From positions 235,551-299,550 of the forward strand of contig JBBHKE010002597.1 in NCBI GenBank assembly GCA_037447655.1: a DNA stretch of 64,000 bases, read 5' to 3'. The notes beneath the pieces are model-generated. The model worked only from the letters and a program-made list of their open reading frames with translations, ran no database searches and was not told the DNA's origin. Both the position numbers and the translations under genes were made by a program. This DNA comes from Zygnema cylindricum. Its lineage: Eukaryota; Streptophyta; Zygnematophyceae; Zygnematales; Zygnemataceae. This document shows positions 20,113 to 33,123 of the stretch, in pieces (the stretch's first letter is position 1; the number at the start of each line of letters is the position of its first letter).

Positions 20113-23100
20113 TTCTAGAGTGCCCACATTTGATGGATCAGACTTTCTTTATTGGGAAATGATGATGGCAGAAGAACTATTTGAGAAACACCTGTGGGGC
20201 ATAGTGTACGGACAAGTTCTATGCCCACCTCCACCTGGGTGTGGAGGAACGCGTTTTTTAGGCACCTCCGCCACCATAGCAGCCAGAACAGCTGCCACCA
20301 TCACCGAGGATGAAGATGAGGAAAGAGAGGAGATTGTTATAGAACAAGACAAAAAGAAGGAGTTGCAACTCAAGTGACACCATTACCAAAGGTGATACCG
20401 GTAGTAACACCACCAGCAATAGTGACAAGATTTCAGACCGACGGATCTGAGTATGAAAAGCGGAACTACAAAGACAAGGTTGCTAAGCTCTTAATTCTTA
20501 TAAGTGTAACGAAGGGCATTGCCATTTCCCTTATGCATGTCAAATCTTCATCTCAAATTTGGATATCACTAGTTATCAAATATAAGAGTGGATCATTGCA
20601 GCAGCAACAGTTGGCAGAAAATAAGATTGCAGCCTATAGTTATAAGGGAGGAAGCATGAATAACTATTGCAATGATTTAGGAGCATTATTTGAAGAGCTA
20701 GAGAGTGCAGGTAACTCATGGTCGAAGAGACAAAGAGTGAACACATTGATGATGAAACTACCTCAAGAGAATAAAAATATCATTAACCGATTGTAGGACA
20801 TAGGAGATAGCAATTGGAATTGGGATGACACAGTGGGAGTGATTTTAGTGAAAAAAAACACCATAGAACTTAGGAGAGGGAGTCCAAGTGTTCAAGCATT
20901 GTCTGTAGGGGGTGATTGGCGGAAACGCGATGAGGAAAGAAGGAAATATCCCTATCGAAACTTTGAAGGAAGAGGACAAGGAGGTGGCAAATTTCATCGA
21001 AAAGGGAGAGGAACGTCTCGAGGAGGATTATGTCACTTCTGCAAGAAACCGGGACACTATATGGCAAATTTTGCCAAACTTGCAGATCTTCGACTGAAAG
21101 AAGGACAATGAACCTCAAGGGATGGAGGAAAGAAAACGCTTTCTTGACTCAAGTTCATGATGAGGAAGAGGACGAAGGAACATAACCGGAAAATGAGCTT
21201 GATGAGCTTCTTCTTAATCCGAAAAACAATGAGAAGCATGTCGACATTCCACAAAGACAAAAGTGTGCTCTCGGAGGTAAGAGAGATCCACCCGAGGATG
21301 AGTGGATCATAGACTCAGGGGTCACAATGCATATGTGCAAAGATAAGAGGTGGTTCACTAAACTTAGAAAGATCCCAACAATTGAGATAGAGTACGGAGA
21401 TGGTAGAGTAGATACCACAAATTTTGTTGGAATTGTTGACTTAAAGGTTCTTGTAGATGGAAAGGCCTCAATTGTAACACTCTCAGACGTTCTTTACATT
21501 CCAGAGCTTAGCAAGAGCCCAGTCTCAACAGGTGTCCTAGATGATAAGGAGTTTGAAACAGGAACTAGGAAAGGAATCTTCACAGCAAGCTTTGATAATG
21601 AGGTCTATTTCATAGCTGAGAAGGGCGGTCAAGGAAGGTTCAAAATTGTACTTTGCAATGAAAAGAGTGTTCTCTACTCGTGTGCAAGTGAGATGATGCT
21701 TTGGCACAAAAGGTTCGGGCATGTGCATCTAGATAGATTAAAGAAAATGAAGAAAATGGGAATAGTCGAGGGTATTACTTTTAAGGATGATGAGACTTTC
21801 GATGATTGCAGTGGATGTGCCCAAGGGAAGATTCATAGACTTCCATTTCCAAAGGCAACCACATTTAGAAGAGACAAATTATTAGTTCTAATTCACAATG
21901 TTGTTTGTGGACCTACTAGGTATGCTTCACATGGGGGGAAGATATAGATGTCAACCAGCACAAATGATTGGTCTAAATACATAAAGGTATACTTTCTCAG
22001 ACATAAGTCAGAAGTATTGAGATGCTTCAAAGAGTATAAAGTATGGAGTGAAAAACTACATGAAACCTCAATAAAAGAGATAAGAAGTGATACTGGGAAA
22101 GAATGCACCTCAAGGGAATTTGAAGAATTTGAGTGAATAGAAATTTAGGAGATATGTCCAGAAGTATGTTAACTGATAAGAGGATACGGTTGCAATTATC
22201 AGTCGAGTCTAGGAAATATGCTAATTTTATCAAAAATAGAGTCTTAACTTCAACAAATAAGGAGGAAACTCCGTATGAGAAGTGGACAAGAAAAAGGCCA
22301 GATTTGTCTAATTTGAGAGTGTTCGAAAGTCAAGTCTACAGTTCGGATTCCGATAAGACTAAATGGAAGTTAGAGGGAGGAGGGAAACGAGGATATCTTA
22401 TAGGATATGATGAGAGCACAAAAGGAAATGGATTGTATGACTTAAAAAAGAGAGATATGATTTTGGTAAAACACATTGTGGTGTTGAATGAAGTAAAGTC
22501 CATTGATCCATTCAAATATAATAAGGAAGTCAAAATCAGATTTGAACCAGATCAACTTTCTGACTTTGATTTTGAAAATGAAGAGAAGGAAGATGGAGAA
22601 AAGGAAAAATTTGCAGATCTACCAAATGAGAATGAGAAAAGGAAAACATCTGAGGTAACGCCACGATACGAAGTGGAAACCGATGAGGAACTTGATGAGA
22701 CACCGGAATTGGAAGATACGGGAGATGAAAATCTTCCTAAACGAAACCCAACGATGCCTTCCATACCAGCGTCAGATTTTGAAAGGGGAAGAAGAAGTAG
22801 TAAACGACTTCAAGAAAGACAAGTAAATAACCAACTCACAAACATGTTTCACCCAGATGAACCTCATATAGTTTTAGAGGCCATAAACACCCCAAAAAGT
22901 AGCCGGTGGATCACTGCTATAATTGGAGAAATAGCCTCGATCATGGAAGCTAATACATGGAAGTTAGTAGATTGTCCACCGAACCGAAAACCTATCGGAT
23001 GTAAGTGGGTTTTTTAAACTTAAATTAAACCTGGATAATACCATTGAGAGGTACAAAGTTAGGTTGGTTGCAAAAGGGTATACTCAAAAAGAGGGGATAG

Positions 23101-24440
23101 ATTACGAAGAAACCTTTACACCTCTAGTCAGATTTCTTTCTATTAGAATCCATTTAAGTTTAGCCACAGCAGAGGATATGGAAATATAACAGATGGATAT
23201 TAAAGAGACCCTTTTGCACAGAGAGTAGGAAGAAGAAGTTTACATGAAGCAACCGGAAGGATTCGTGGAAAGTGGGGAAGAAAAGAAGGTATGCAAACGT
23301 ATAAAATCACTCTAGGGGCTTAAACAAGCCCCGCGACAGTGGAATATAAAGCTAAACGAATTTTTGACCGGTTTGGGGTATATCAGAATAAGTTCAGATC
23401 ACTCTATATATTTATTTGAGGATGAGAATGGAGTGATATTTATTGCTATTTATGTGGATGATTTGTTGGTCCTAAGCAAGTCCTTGGATAAGATTAACAA
23501 ACTAAAACGGGATCTTAGAAGTCGCTTTGACATGAAAGATCTCGGCGAAGTTAAGTACATTTGGGAATTCAAATAGAGAGAGATAGATGGAATGGGATTA
23601 TAAGACTCACTCAGAAAGAAGCAATTGGTAATATGCTAGAAAAATTTCAAATGGAGAAAACAAACAGATGTACTACTCCCATGGATTTGAAAAAAGTGTC
23701 TGAGGGGAGTAAAGAGGGAGGAATATCGATCATTAATGATGAGATAGATGAGATAGAAAGAAGAATTACGGAAAAATATCCCTTATTGGTAGATTGTAGG
23801 CAGTTTAATGTATTTTATGAATTGTACCCGGCCGGATATAGCCGCAGTCGTAGGAGTCCTCAGCAAGAGTCTAAATGAACCCAGAAAGAGAGACTAGGAG
23901 GCAGCCAAAATGGTGATGAGTTATTTGGTGGGGACAAGGGAACTATGGTTGCATTTGGGAGGGGAGCACACTAACATAACCACTTGGAGTGATGTCTGTT
24001 ATGGAGATGTGCCTTTAAGGCGGTGTAAGACTGGATATGTGTTGCAAATAAGATGTGGTGCATGCTGTTGGAGTACCAAGCAACAGAAAGTAGTTGCTCA
24101 ATCCACTATGGAGGCTGAATACATGGCTTCTTGTGCTGCTACCAAAGAATTAATGTGGGTGAAATCTCTTCTTGGAGAACTTGGGTTCATGAAGATAGGA
24201 ACTCAGAATGTTTTTTGTGATAATCAGGCTGCTATCTTTATTGCAGCTAATCCGAACCTTCACTTCAAAGCTAAGCATATGAATATTAGATTTAGCTTTG
24301 TCAAAGAGAAGGTTGAAAATAAAATCATTAAACTAGTGTATAAACTGATAAAGAAATGATTGCATTCATGATGACAATACCAGTGCCTTCCCCTAAGCTG
24401 ATTTATTGCAGAGAAAACTGTGGATTAAAATTGAAAAGTG
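20113..24440 (+). pseudogene. gag-pol of copia element D
   Basis: Gag (20,113-20,796 and 20,833-21,111) has VPTFDGSDFLYWE, a middle block with QQQQLAENKIAAYSYKGG, and the zinc knuckle CHFCKKPGHYMANF, whose last Cys is Phe. The protease has DSGVTMHM (about 21,312). The integrase (about 21,690-22,250) keeps WHKRFGHVHLD and CSGCAQGKIH, but the PEQNG-type catalytic Glu region is deleted near 22,130. The linker has RRSSKRLQERQVNNQ. RT pieces contain YVDDLLVLS (about 23,452). RNase H (23,910-24,359) has TTWSDVCY and EAEYMASCAA. Many stops and indels are present. Confidence 0.85.
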
Positions 24441-24458
24441 ACTAAGAATTAAGGGGAG

Positions 24459-25353
24459 TGTTAAAAAGAGGTAATTAATAGTTCACTTATATATTTTAGT
24501 TAGAATGTAAAGAGAGAGGAAAAGAGGACCAAAGGCACGCCATGGCTGCCGCGTTATTTAGAAGGAGGCAAAATGAATTAGAAGGTATTTTACTATTTTT
24601 AGCAAAATACTACCTCAAGCCGGATTGTAACCGGGGTCTGCATACTACTATGTAGACCCACGCCTTATACATTAAGGCACTAACGAAACGATACACTTGA
24701 ATTTTTTTACGCATATTTATCTATTGATTTAAATGACTAATTCGCAGCAGGCTAACGAAAACGCGCAGTAATCAATTCATGCATGGAAGCGAATCGAAGC
24801 CGTATAAATACAATTGATCGGACGACCACCGTTACAGCAGCCACCGGCAATAAGCTTTCGGCGGCCTTTGGGGATAGCGTCACGCGACGGCACGTGGCAC
24901 CATATTATTGGATACCGAAGAAGATGGGAGAAGAAACCATGGCTCCCATTTTGACAAGCGTCACTTTCAAAGCCATGTTGTACAATGGCCGTTCAATTAG
25001 TACATCGCCTAGTTTACCTTCTTGTACTATATAGTGTTTCTATTGGACTAGGGTTTAGTAGTAGGCAGTCGTAAGTAGGCAGACCAAGACTTAGTGAAAG
25101 TTAGGTACCTCTGTCTAAGCGAGCTTGTAACTATAAAGGTCATCTTTGACCAGCCATAACTTACTGCTCAGGGGAGCAAATTCAGTGATTCTTTTTGTGT
25201 TTGACTCAAGGGGGTCTTGTCCTCATAGGGGTGAGGGTGGTCAAAATATTTGTCTGCCTAGGTGGCACTGATTCAGTGGGAAAGTGAAAGGGGCAAATAC
25301 TATCCTAGAGGTTTTACATAGGCTGCTCATTCTCTAAGTCAATGGAGACCACA
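24459..25353 (+). repeat. 3' LTR of element D
   Basis: It starts TGTTAAAAAG after AAGGGGAG. It contains CCATGGCT (about 24,540), an antisense tRNA-like sequence (24,612-24,690) and GTAC-ladder positions 24,980, 25,000 and 25,024 (two rungs mutated, register kept). It also has the leader hairpins 25,165-25,178 and 25,203-25,216, the second with one wobble pair. Confidence 0.88.
24612..24690 (-). other. tRNA-like sequence in element D LTR (antisense)
   Basis: The minus strand shows a D-arm-like hairpin GCCTT-AATGTAT-AAGGC. A 6-bp stem GGGTCT/AGACCC occupies the anticodon-arm place, with a large 14-nt loop, and the T arm is CCGG-TTACAAT-CCGG. No good acceptor stem is seen. Confidence 0.5.
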
Positions 25354-28300
25354 TAAGTGCAAATCCAAAGTTGTGGTACATCCATTTTCTTTCCCCATCT
25401 GAAACTTCTCTAGCATATTACCGATAGCTTTTTTCAAAGTGAGTCTTATAATTTTATTCCTTTCATTCCTCTCCATTTGAATCCCCAAAATGTACTTTGC
25501 TTCACCAAGATCTTTCATATCAAACAGACTTCTCATATCATGTTTTAGTTTTTTAATCTTATCTAAAAACTTGCTTAAGACTTACAAATCATCAACAAAA
25601 ATAACAATAAATATCACTCCATTCTCACCCTCAAATATATATATGGAGTGATCTTAACTTATTTTGATATACCCCAAACCGGTCAAAAAATCGTCTAGCT
25701 TTATGTTCTATTGTCGCTAAACCTGCTAATGGCCATAAAGTGATTTATCAGTTTGCATACCTTGCTTTCTTATCCACTTTCCACGAATCCTTCCAGTTGC
25801 CTTATGTAGATTTCTTCTTCTAACTCTACGTGTAAGAATGTAGTTTTAATATATATTTGATGTATTTCCATATCCTCTGCTGCGGCTAAACTTAAGAGGA
25901 TTTTGACAGCGAGAAATCTGACTACAGGTGCAAAGTTTTCTTCATAGTCTATCCCTTCTTTTTGAGTATAACCTTTATCAACCAACCTAACCTTATATCT
26001 ATAATGGTGTTTTCTAGGTTTAGTTTAAGTTTAAACACCTACCTACATCCAATCGGTTTTCTGTCGAGTGGACAATCTACGAACTCCCATGTATTGGCTT
26101 CCATGATAGAGGCCATTTTTTCATTGATGGGTGTGATCTATCGGTTGTTTTTTGGGGTAGTTAAAGCTATAGTATGTCTGAGGTTCATCAAGATGAGACA
26201 TATTTGTGATTTGGTTATTTACTTGTCTTTCTTGAAGTCGTTTACTACTTCTTTTTCCTTCAAAATCTGACGCCGGTATGGAAGGCATCTTCGGGTTTCG
26301 TTTAGGAAAAAAATCTGCTCCCCTATCTTCCAATTCCTGTGTCTAATCAAGTTTGTCGACGGTTTTCACTTCTTATTGTGGCGTTACCTCGGATGTTGTT
26401 TTTTCCTCCTTCTCTTTTGGTACATCTACATGTTTTTCCTTCTACTCGTCTTCCTTCTCTTCTTTTTAAAGTCAAAGTCAAAAAATTGACCCAATTCAAA
26501 TCTGATTTTGACTTCCTTGTTATATTTGAATGGATCTATAAATTTTACTTCATTTATCACCACTATGTGTTTTACCAAAATGATATCTCTCTTTTTCAAG
26601 TCATACACTCAATATCCTTTTGTGCTCTCATCATATCCTACAAGATATCCTCGTTTCCCTCTTCCCTTTAACTTCCATTTAGTCTTTTCAAATCCAAACT
26701 ACAGACTTGACTTCCGAACACTCTCAAACTAAAAAAAAATGGCTTTCTTCCTGTCCACCTCTCATATGGAGTTTCCTCCTTATTTGCAGAAGTTATGACT
26801 CTATTTTTGATGAAGTTCGCATTGTTCATAGACTCTGCCTAAAACTGCAATCCTATCCTCTTATCAGTTAGCGTACTTCTTTACATATCTCCTAAAGTTC
26901 TATTCACTCTTTTTGCTACTCCATTTTGTTCCGGATTATAGATAACATTTTTCTCATGATGAATTCCTTCTTCTTTAAGATATTTTTCAATATCCATTGA
27001 GGTGTATTCTTTCCTATTATCACTTCTTATCTCTTTTAATGAGGTTTCATGTAGTTTTTTGCTCCACACTTTATACTTTTTGAAGCATCTCAATACCTTT
27101 GACTTATGTTTGAGAAAGTATACTTTAATATATCTAGACGAATCATCTAGTTAGCATCCATTTTTTCTCCCCATGTTAAAAATACCTAGCAGGTCCCCCA
27201 ACATAAGTGTGAACTAGATCTAACACTTTCTCTCTCCTAAATGTGGATGCCTTTGGAAATGAGAGTCTATGAATCTTCCCTTGGGCACATCCGCTACAGT
27301 CATCTGAGGTCTCATCATCCCCAAACTCAATTCCATCCACTATTCATTTTTTCTTCATTTTCTTTAGTCTAACTAGATGCACATGCCCCAACCTCTTGTG
27401 CCAAATCATCATATCACTTCCACACGAGTAGAAAACATTATTTTCATTGCAAAGTACAATTTTGAACATTTTGAACTATGAAATAAACCTCACTTTCAAA
27501 GCTCGCTGTTAAGATCCCTTTCCTAGCTCCTGTTTCAAACTCCTTTCCATCTAAGACTGATGTTGAGACTAGGTTCTTGCTAAGCTATGGATTGTAAAGA
27601 ACGTCTGAGAGTGTTGCAATTGAGGCCTTTCCATCAACTAGAACCTTTAAGTCAACTGTTTAAACAAGACTTGTGGTTTCAACTCTACCAGCTCCGTACT
27701 CTATCTTAACTGTTGGGATCTTTCTAGGTTTAGTGAACCACCTCTTAACTTTGCAAATAAGCATTGAGACCCCTGAGTCTATGACCCACCCATCCTAGGG
27801 TGGATCTCTTTTACCTCCGAAAGCCTACTTTTGTCTTCGTCGAATGTCGACATGCTTCTCACTATTTCTCGGATTAAGAAGAAGCTCCTCAAGCTCCTCT
27901 TCCGGTTCGGTAACTTTGTCCTCTTCCTCATCATGAACTTGAGCTAGAAAATCCTTTTCCTTTCTTCCATCCCTTGAGGTTCCTTGTCCATCTTTCAGTC
28001 AAAGATATGCAAGTTTGACACAATTTGCCATATAGTGTATCGGTTTTTTGCGGTTTTTTGCGGTTTTTTGCAGAAGTGACATAATCCTCCTTGAGGATTT
28101 CCTCTCTCCTGTCGATCAAATCTGCCACGTCCTTGTTCTCTTTCTCTAAATTTTTGATAATAATCTTTCCCTCTCTCCTCATCACGCCTCTGCCAATCAG
28201 CTGCTGCAGAGAATGCTTGAACACTTGGACTCCCTCTCCTAAGCTCTATGGTGCTATCTTTAACTAAAATCATTCCCACAATGTCATCCCAATTCGAAAT

Positions 28301-28528
28301 GCTATCTCCTATATCCTACAATCGGTTCATGATATTGTCATACTCTTTAGGAAGTTTCATTATCAATGTGTTCACTCTTTGTCTCTCAAACCATGATTTA
28401 CCTACACTTTCTAGCTATCCAAATAATGCTCTTAAATCATTGCAATAGTTATTCATACTTCCTCCCTTATAAGTATAAGCTGCAATCTTATTTACCGTCA
28501 ACTTTTGCTGCTGCAATGATCGAGTTTA
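25354..28528 (-). pseudogene. Copia element E, truncated gag to RT, opposite to D
   Basis: The minus strand encodes, from right to left, a gag piece (about 28,528-27,990) with NKIAAY, RQRVNTLIMKLPKEY, GMILVKDSTIELRRGSPSVQ and a knuckle start LCHFCKK. Protease and integrase pieces (27,800-26,880) include CSGCAQGKIH and NPEQNGVAKRVNRT. The linker follows (26,608-26,121), then RT (25,985-25,360) ending at CTTTLDL. RNase H and both LTRs are missing. Short GGTTTTTTGC repeats (about 28,042-28,070) lie in the knuckle region. The left end touches the 3' LTR of D; the right end touches the satellite inside gag. Stops are frequent. Confidence 0.82.
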
Positions 28529-31500
28529 TTTTAACTATTTTTGTGAGCGCTAACAATATAAAGTATATTTTACCACTATTGTAGTTACCGCAAACATAAA
28601 GCTATGTTACAAATATGGTTCGGAGTTTATTTTACCCTTTTTTGTGAGCGCGGGCAATAAACGGTGTTTGTCACAAATATATTTGTTAGCGCAAACCCAA
28701 AGTTGTGCTTCAAACATGGTTTAGGGTTTTTTTGAACTCTTTTTGTGTGCGTTAACAATAATATTTGATTGTCAATATTTTTTTTGTTATCGCAAACACA
28801 TATATGTGTTGCAAACATAGTTTACAGTTTTCTTGCTTTTTTTGTGAGCGTAAAAATAAACGTTATTCGTTACAAGAAATTGTTGCTTAGCGCAAACACA
28901 AATTTGAGTTATAAACATGGTTGAGAATTTATTTTAACTTTTTTTTGAGCGGAAACAAAAAAAAGTGCTTGTTACTTTTATTATTGTTATTGCAATCACA
29001 AAGTTGTGTTACAAACACGGTTTCCCGTTTATTTTACCTCTTTTTGTGAGCGCGGACAATAATTGTTGTTTGTCATGAATATCTTTGTTAGAGCAAACCC
29101 AAATTTGTGTTAGGAATATTCTTTAGGGTTTTTTTTTTATTTCTTTGTGTCCGTTAACAATAAACTTTGTTCTTTAATAATTTTGTCGTTAACGCAAACA
29201 CGAATTTGTGTTGAAAACATTGTTTAGGGTTTTTTTTTACTACTTTTTTTTAGCTTAATAATAAATGTTGTTCGTTACAAAAAAACATTATTAGCGGGAA
29301 GCAGAAATTTGAGAAATAAACATGCTTGAGAGTTTATTTCACCTATTTTTGTGAGCAGTAACAATATAAAGTGTTTGTTACCATTGTTGTTGTTACCGCA
29401 AACACAAAGTTGTGTTACAAACATGGTTCGGAATATGCTTTACCTCTTTTTGTGAGCGCGAACGATATGCGTTGTTTGTCACAAATATCTTTGTTAGCGT
29501 AAACCGAAATTTGTGTTAGGAACATGGTTTAGGGTTTTTTTTAAATCTCTTTGTGTCCGTTAACAAAAAAAATTGTTTGTAAATATTTTTGTTGTTAAAG
29601 CAAACACAAATTTGTGTTACAAACATAGTTTAGGGTTTTTTCTTTATTGTTTTTGTTGGCGTAATGATAAACATTTTTCATTACAAGATATTACTATTAG
29701 CACAAACACAAATTTGACTTAAAAATATGGTTAAGAGTTTTTTTTTTTACTATTTTTGTGAGCGTTGACAATAAAAACTGTTGTTATCACTGTTATTGTT
29801 ACCGCAAACACAAAGTTTTATTACATGCATGGTTTGGAGTTTATTTTACATTTTTTTGTGAGCGCGAACTATAAACGTTGTTTGTCACAAATATCTTTGT
29901 TAGTGCAGACCCAAATTTGTGTTAATAACATGGTTTAGGGTTTTTTAACTCTTTTGTGAGCGTTAACACTAAATTATGTTTGTTAATATTTTTGTTGTTA
30001 ACGCAAACACAAATTTGTGTTGCAAACGTAGTTTAGGGTTTTTTTTTACTGTGTTTGTGAGAGTAACAATAAACGTTGTCCGTTACAAGAAATTGTTGTT
30101 AACGCAAACATAAATTTGAGTTATAAATGTGGTTGAGAGTTTATTACAACTATTTTTGTGAGCGCTAACAATTTTAAGTGTTTGTTACCACTATCGGTTT
30201 TACCACAAACAAAAAGTTGTGTTACAAACATGGATCAGAGTTTATTTTACCTCGGAGTTTATTTTACCTCTTTTTGTGAGCGAGAACAATAAACGTTGTT
30301 TGTCACAAATATCTTTGTCAGCGCAAACCCAAATTTGTGTTAGAAACATGGTTCTGGGTTTTTTTTAACTCACTTTGTGTGCGTTAACAGCAAACTTTGT
30401 TCGTTAATATTTTGTGGTTAATGCAAACACAAATTTGTGTTGGAAACATAGTTTATGGTTTTTTTTTTACTGTTTTTGTGAACGTAATAAGAAACGTTGT
30501 TCGTTACAAGAATTTATTGTTAGCGCAAACACAAATTTTAGTAATTAACATGGTTGAGAGTTTTTTGAAATATTTTTGTGAGCGCTAACAATATAGTGTT
30601 TATTACCACTATTGTTGTTACCGCAAACACAAAGTTGTGTTACAAACATGGTTCAGAGTTTATTTTACCTCTTTTTGTGATCGCGAACAATAAACGTTGT
30701 TTGTTACAAATATATTTGTTAACGCAAACCCAATTTTTTGTTAGAAACATGGTTCAAGGTATTTTTTAACTGTTTTTGTGAGCTCTAACAGAAAAAGTTG
30801 TTTGTTACAAATATTGTTGTTAGCGCAAACTCAATTAGGGTTACAAACATGTTGTAGGGTTTGTGCCCACAATATTTGTTTCCAACTATTTGTTACGCAA
30901 ACACAAATTTGTGTTAAAAACATGGTTTAGGGTTTATTTTAATTATTTTTGCGAGCATTAACAATAAAAGTTGGTTGTTACAAATATCATTGTTAGCGTA
31001 AACTCAAATGTGTGTTACAAACATATTTCGAGTATATTTTAACTGTTTTCATGAACCGTAACATTAAAAATTGTTTGTTATAAATATTGTTGTTAGCGGA
31101 AACACAAATTTTTGTTACAAAGATGGTTAAGGGTTTATTGAAACTGTTTTTGTGAGCGCTAACAAAATGTTTATGCTTGATGCATATATTTTTCTTAGCA
31201 CAAACTCAAATATGTGTTACAAACATGTTTCATGGTTGGTGCTCACAATATTAGTTTCTGGAGAGTATCTTTATTGTCGGTAACACAAATACTTGTTAGC
31301 GTTGACATGCATTTGTGTATTTAACAAATATTTTTGTTAACGCTTACAATCTAATTTGTAACTGCAAAAAATGGTTCTGGGTTTTTTTTAACTCACTTTG
31401 TGTGCGTTAACAGCAAACTTTGTTCGTTAATATTTTGTGGTTAATGCAAACACAAATTTGTGTTGGAAACATAGTTTTATGGTTTTTTTTTTACTGTTTT

Positions 31501-31940
31501 TGTGAACGTAATAAGAAACGTTGTTCGTTACAAGAATTTATTGTTAGCGCAAACACAAATTTTAGTAATTAACATGGTTGAGAGTTTTTTGAAATATTTT
31601 TGTGAGCGCTAACAATATAGTGTTTATTACCACTATTGTTGTTACCGCAAACACAAAGTTGTGTTACAAACATGTTTCAAAGTTTTTTTTACCTCGTTTA
31701 TTTTACCCCTTTTTGTGAGCGCGAACAATAAACGTAGTTTGTCACAAATATCTTTTTTAGCGCAAACCCAAATTTGTGTTATAAACATGGTTCTGGGTTT
31801 TTTTTACTCTCTTTGTGTGCGTTAACAATAAACTTTGTTCGTTGATATATTTGTTGTTAACGCAAATACAAAGTTGTGTTGGAAACATAGTTTAGGGTTT
31901 TTTTTTACTGTTTTTGTGAGTGTAATAATAAACGTTGTTT
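28529..31940. repeat. Satellite with ~100-bp monomers and ~400-bp higher-order units
   Basis: AT-rich monomers of about 100 bp share TTTTTGTGAGCG, GCAAACACAAATTTGTGTT and AAACATGGTT blocks. Four monomer types alternate (for example GAGCGCTAACAATATA, GAGCGCGAACAATAAACG, TGTGTGCGTTAACAATAA, GTGAGCGTAATAATAAACG). The first type recurs at about 28,541, 28,945, 29,343, 29,750, 30,150 and 30,575, a period of roughly 400 bp. Two of four types carry TTTAGGGTTTTTT, which contains the plant telomere unit once. The order breaks down after about 30,770 and resumes at 31,371. No gene is seen. The left edge cuts element E. Confidence 0.88.
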
Positions 31941-31954
31941 GTTCGCGAAAGATA

Positions 31955-32254
<300 letters not shown>

Positions 32255-33123
32255 ATTTCGTACTTTATTAGTTCAGATACAGAATTTGACTTTAATTAGG
32301 AAAATGCGGAAAATAGTGTCAAAGCACATTTTGTAAGATATGCATATGTGATATGCATTTTGTCCGCAGTAAGTATACTTCACTCCATATCTTTTTTTCA
32401 ATGTAAACAAGTATCCATCTTTGAATTTACCGTTTGTCCACAAATAAATTTTAAGTCGCGTTAAGTAACGTTCTCACAACAATATACTCAAATGGCAATG
32501 TCTTTAGTTGCTAGTTTTTTCGCCTTGTTTTCTCTTGTAGGTGCGTCCACTTGTGTTCTGTTACCAAATTTTTATTTGCCTTACAGTTTTTCTGTTTTTC
32601 TGTTTTTTTTAAGTTTCGTTCTCGTGTACTCAGATGATACACCTTCATGCTTTCTTAATAATTTGTATTATTTTACATCGTTCGCTTTTTTTTATTCCAT
32701 TCGTATTAATTTTTTTATTTTTTGTTTCAGGTTACTATCGTTTTGTCCTCACGTACTAATGATTTTCCATGGCACGGTTTCAATACAATAGATTATTTTA
32801 AGATGAGATGCACAATATGAGTTTGGGCCGGTAAGAGACCACAACAATGTTCTGACATCCAGGGCAAGATTAAGGATCGACTTGAAATCTCGGTACAATA
32901 AATCTCCTATATGGATAAGGACATCCAAAACAATATATGACAGTGAACCTATACCCCAAACAAAAATGAAAACTAAAAAAAACAAAAAGAAGAGTGCAAA
33001 CACCACACTTTTGTCTTTTTCAGGTTGTAGATAATGATTGGCCAGTAATTCAGAACATGCAACATTTTTATATTTATTATATAAATATATGTATGTATAT
33101 ATAAATGTAATATTTATATATAT
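32255..33123. other. AT-rich spacer, no gene seen
   Basis: T-rich and AT-rich sequence with short hydrophobic open frames that resemble no family I know. It ends in a TATA-rich tract (about 33,065-33,128) at the 3' tail of a non-LTR element. Confidence 0.6.

Larger units (their letters stand above)
19572..25353 (+). mobile_element. Ty1/copia element D
   Basis: It has a truncated 5' LTR (19,572-20,097), PBS (20,098-20,112), a broken gag-pol (20,113-24,440) and a full 3' LTR (24,459-25,353). The 5' LTR starts in the middle, at CCGCCACTGGCAATAAGC, which matches the 3' LTR at about 24,838. Its U3 was lost where it meets element C. Its protein-coding parts are close to element E and more distant from A, B and C. 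Confidence 0.88.

Noticed and set aside
28529-31940. CRISPR-like or phage-type repeat array
   Set aside because: Monomers are contiguous with no unique spacers; it is a satellite in eukaryotic DNA.
32492-32791. Hydrophobic 99-codon frame as a small membrane protein
   Set aside because: T-rich composition alone explains the hydrophobic residues; no homologue recognised.
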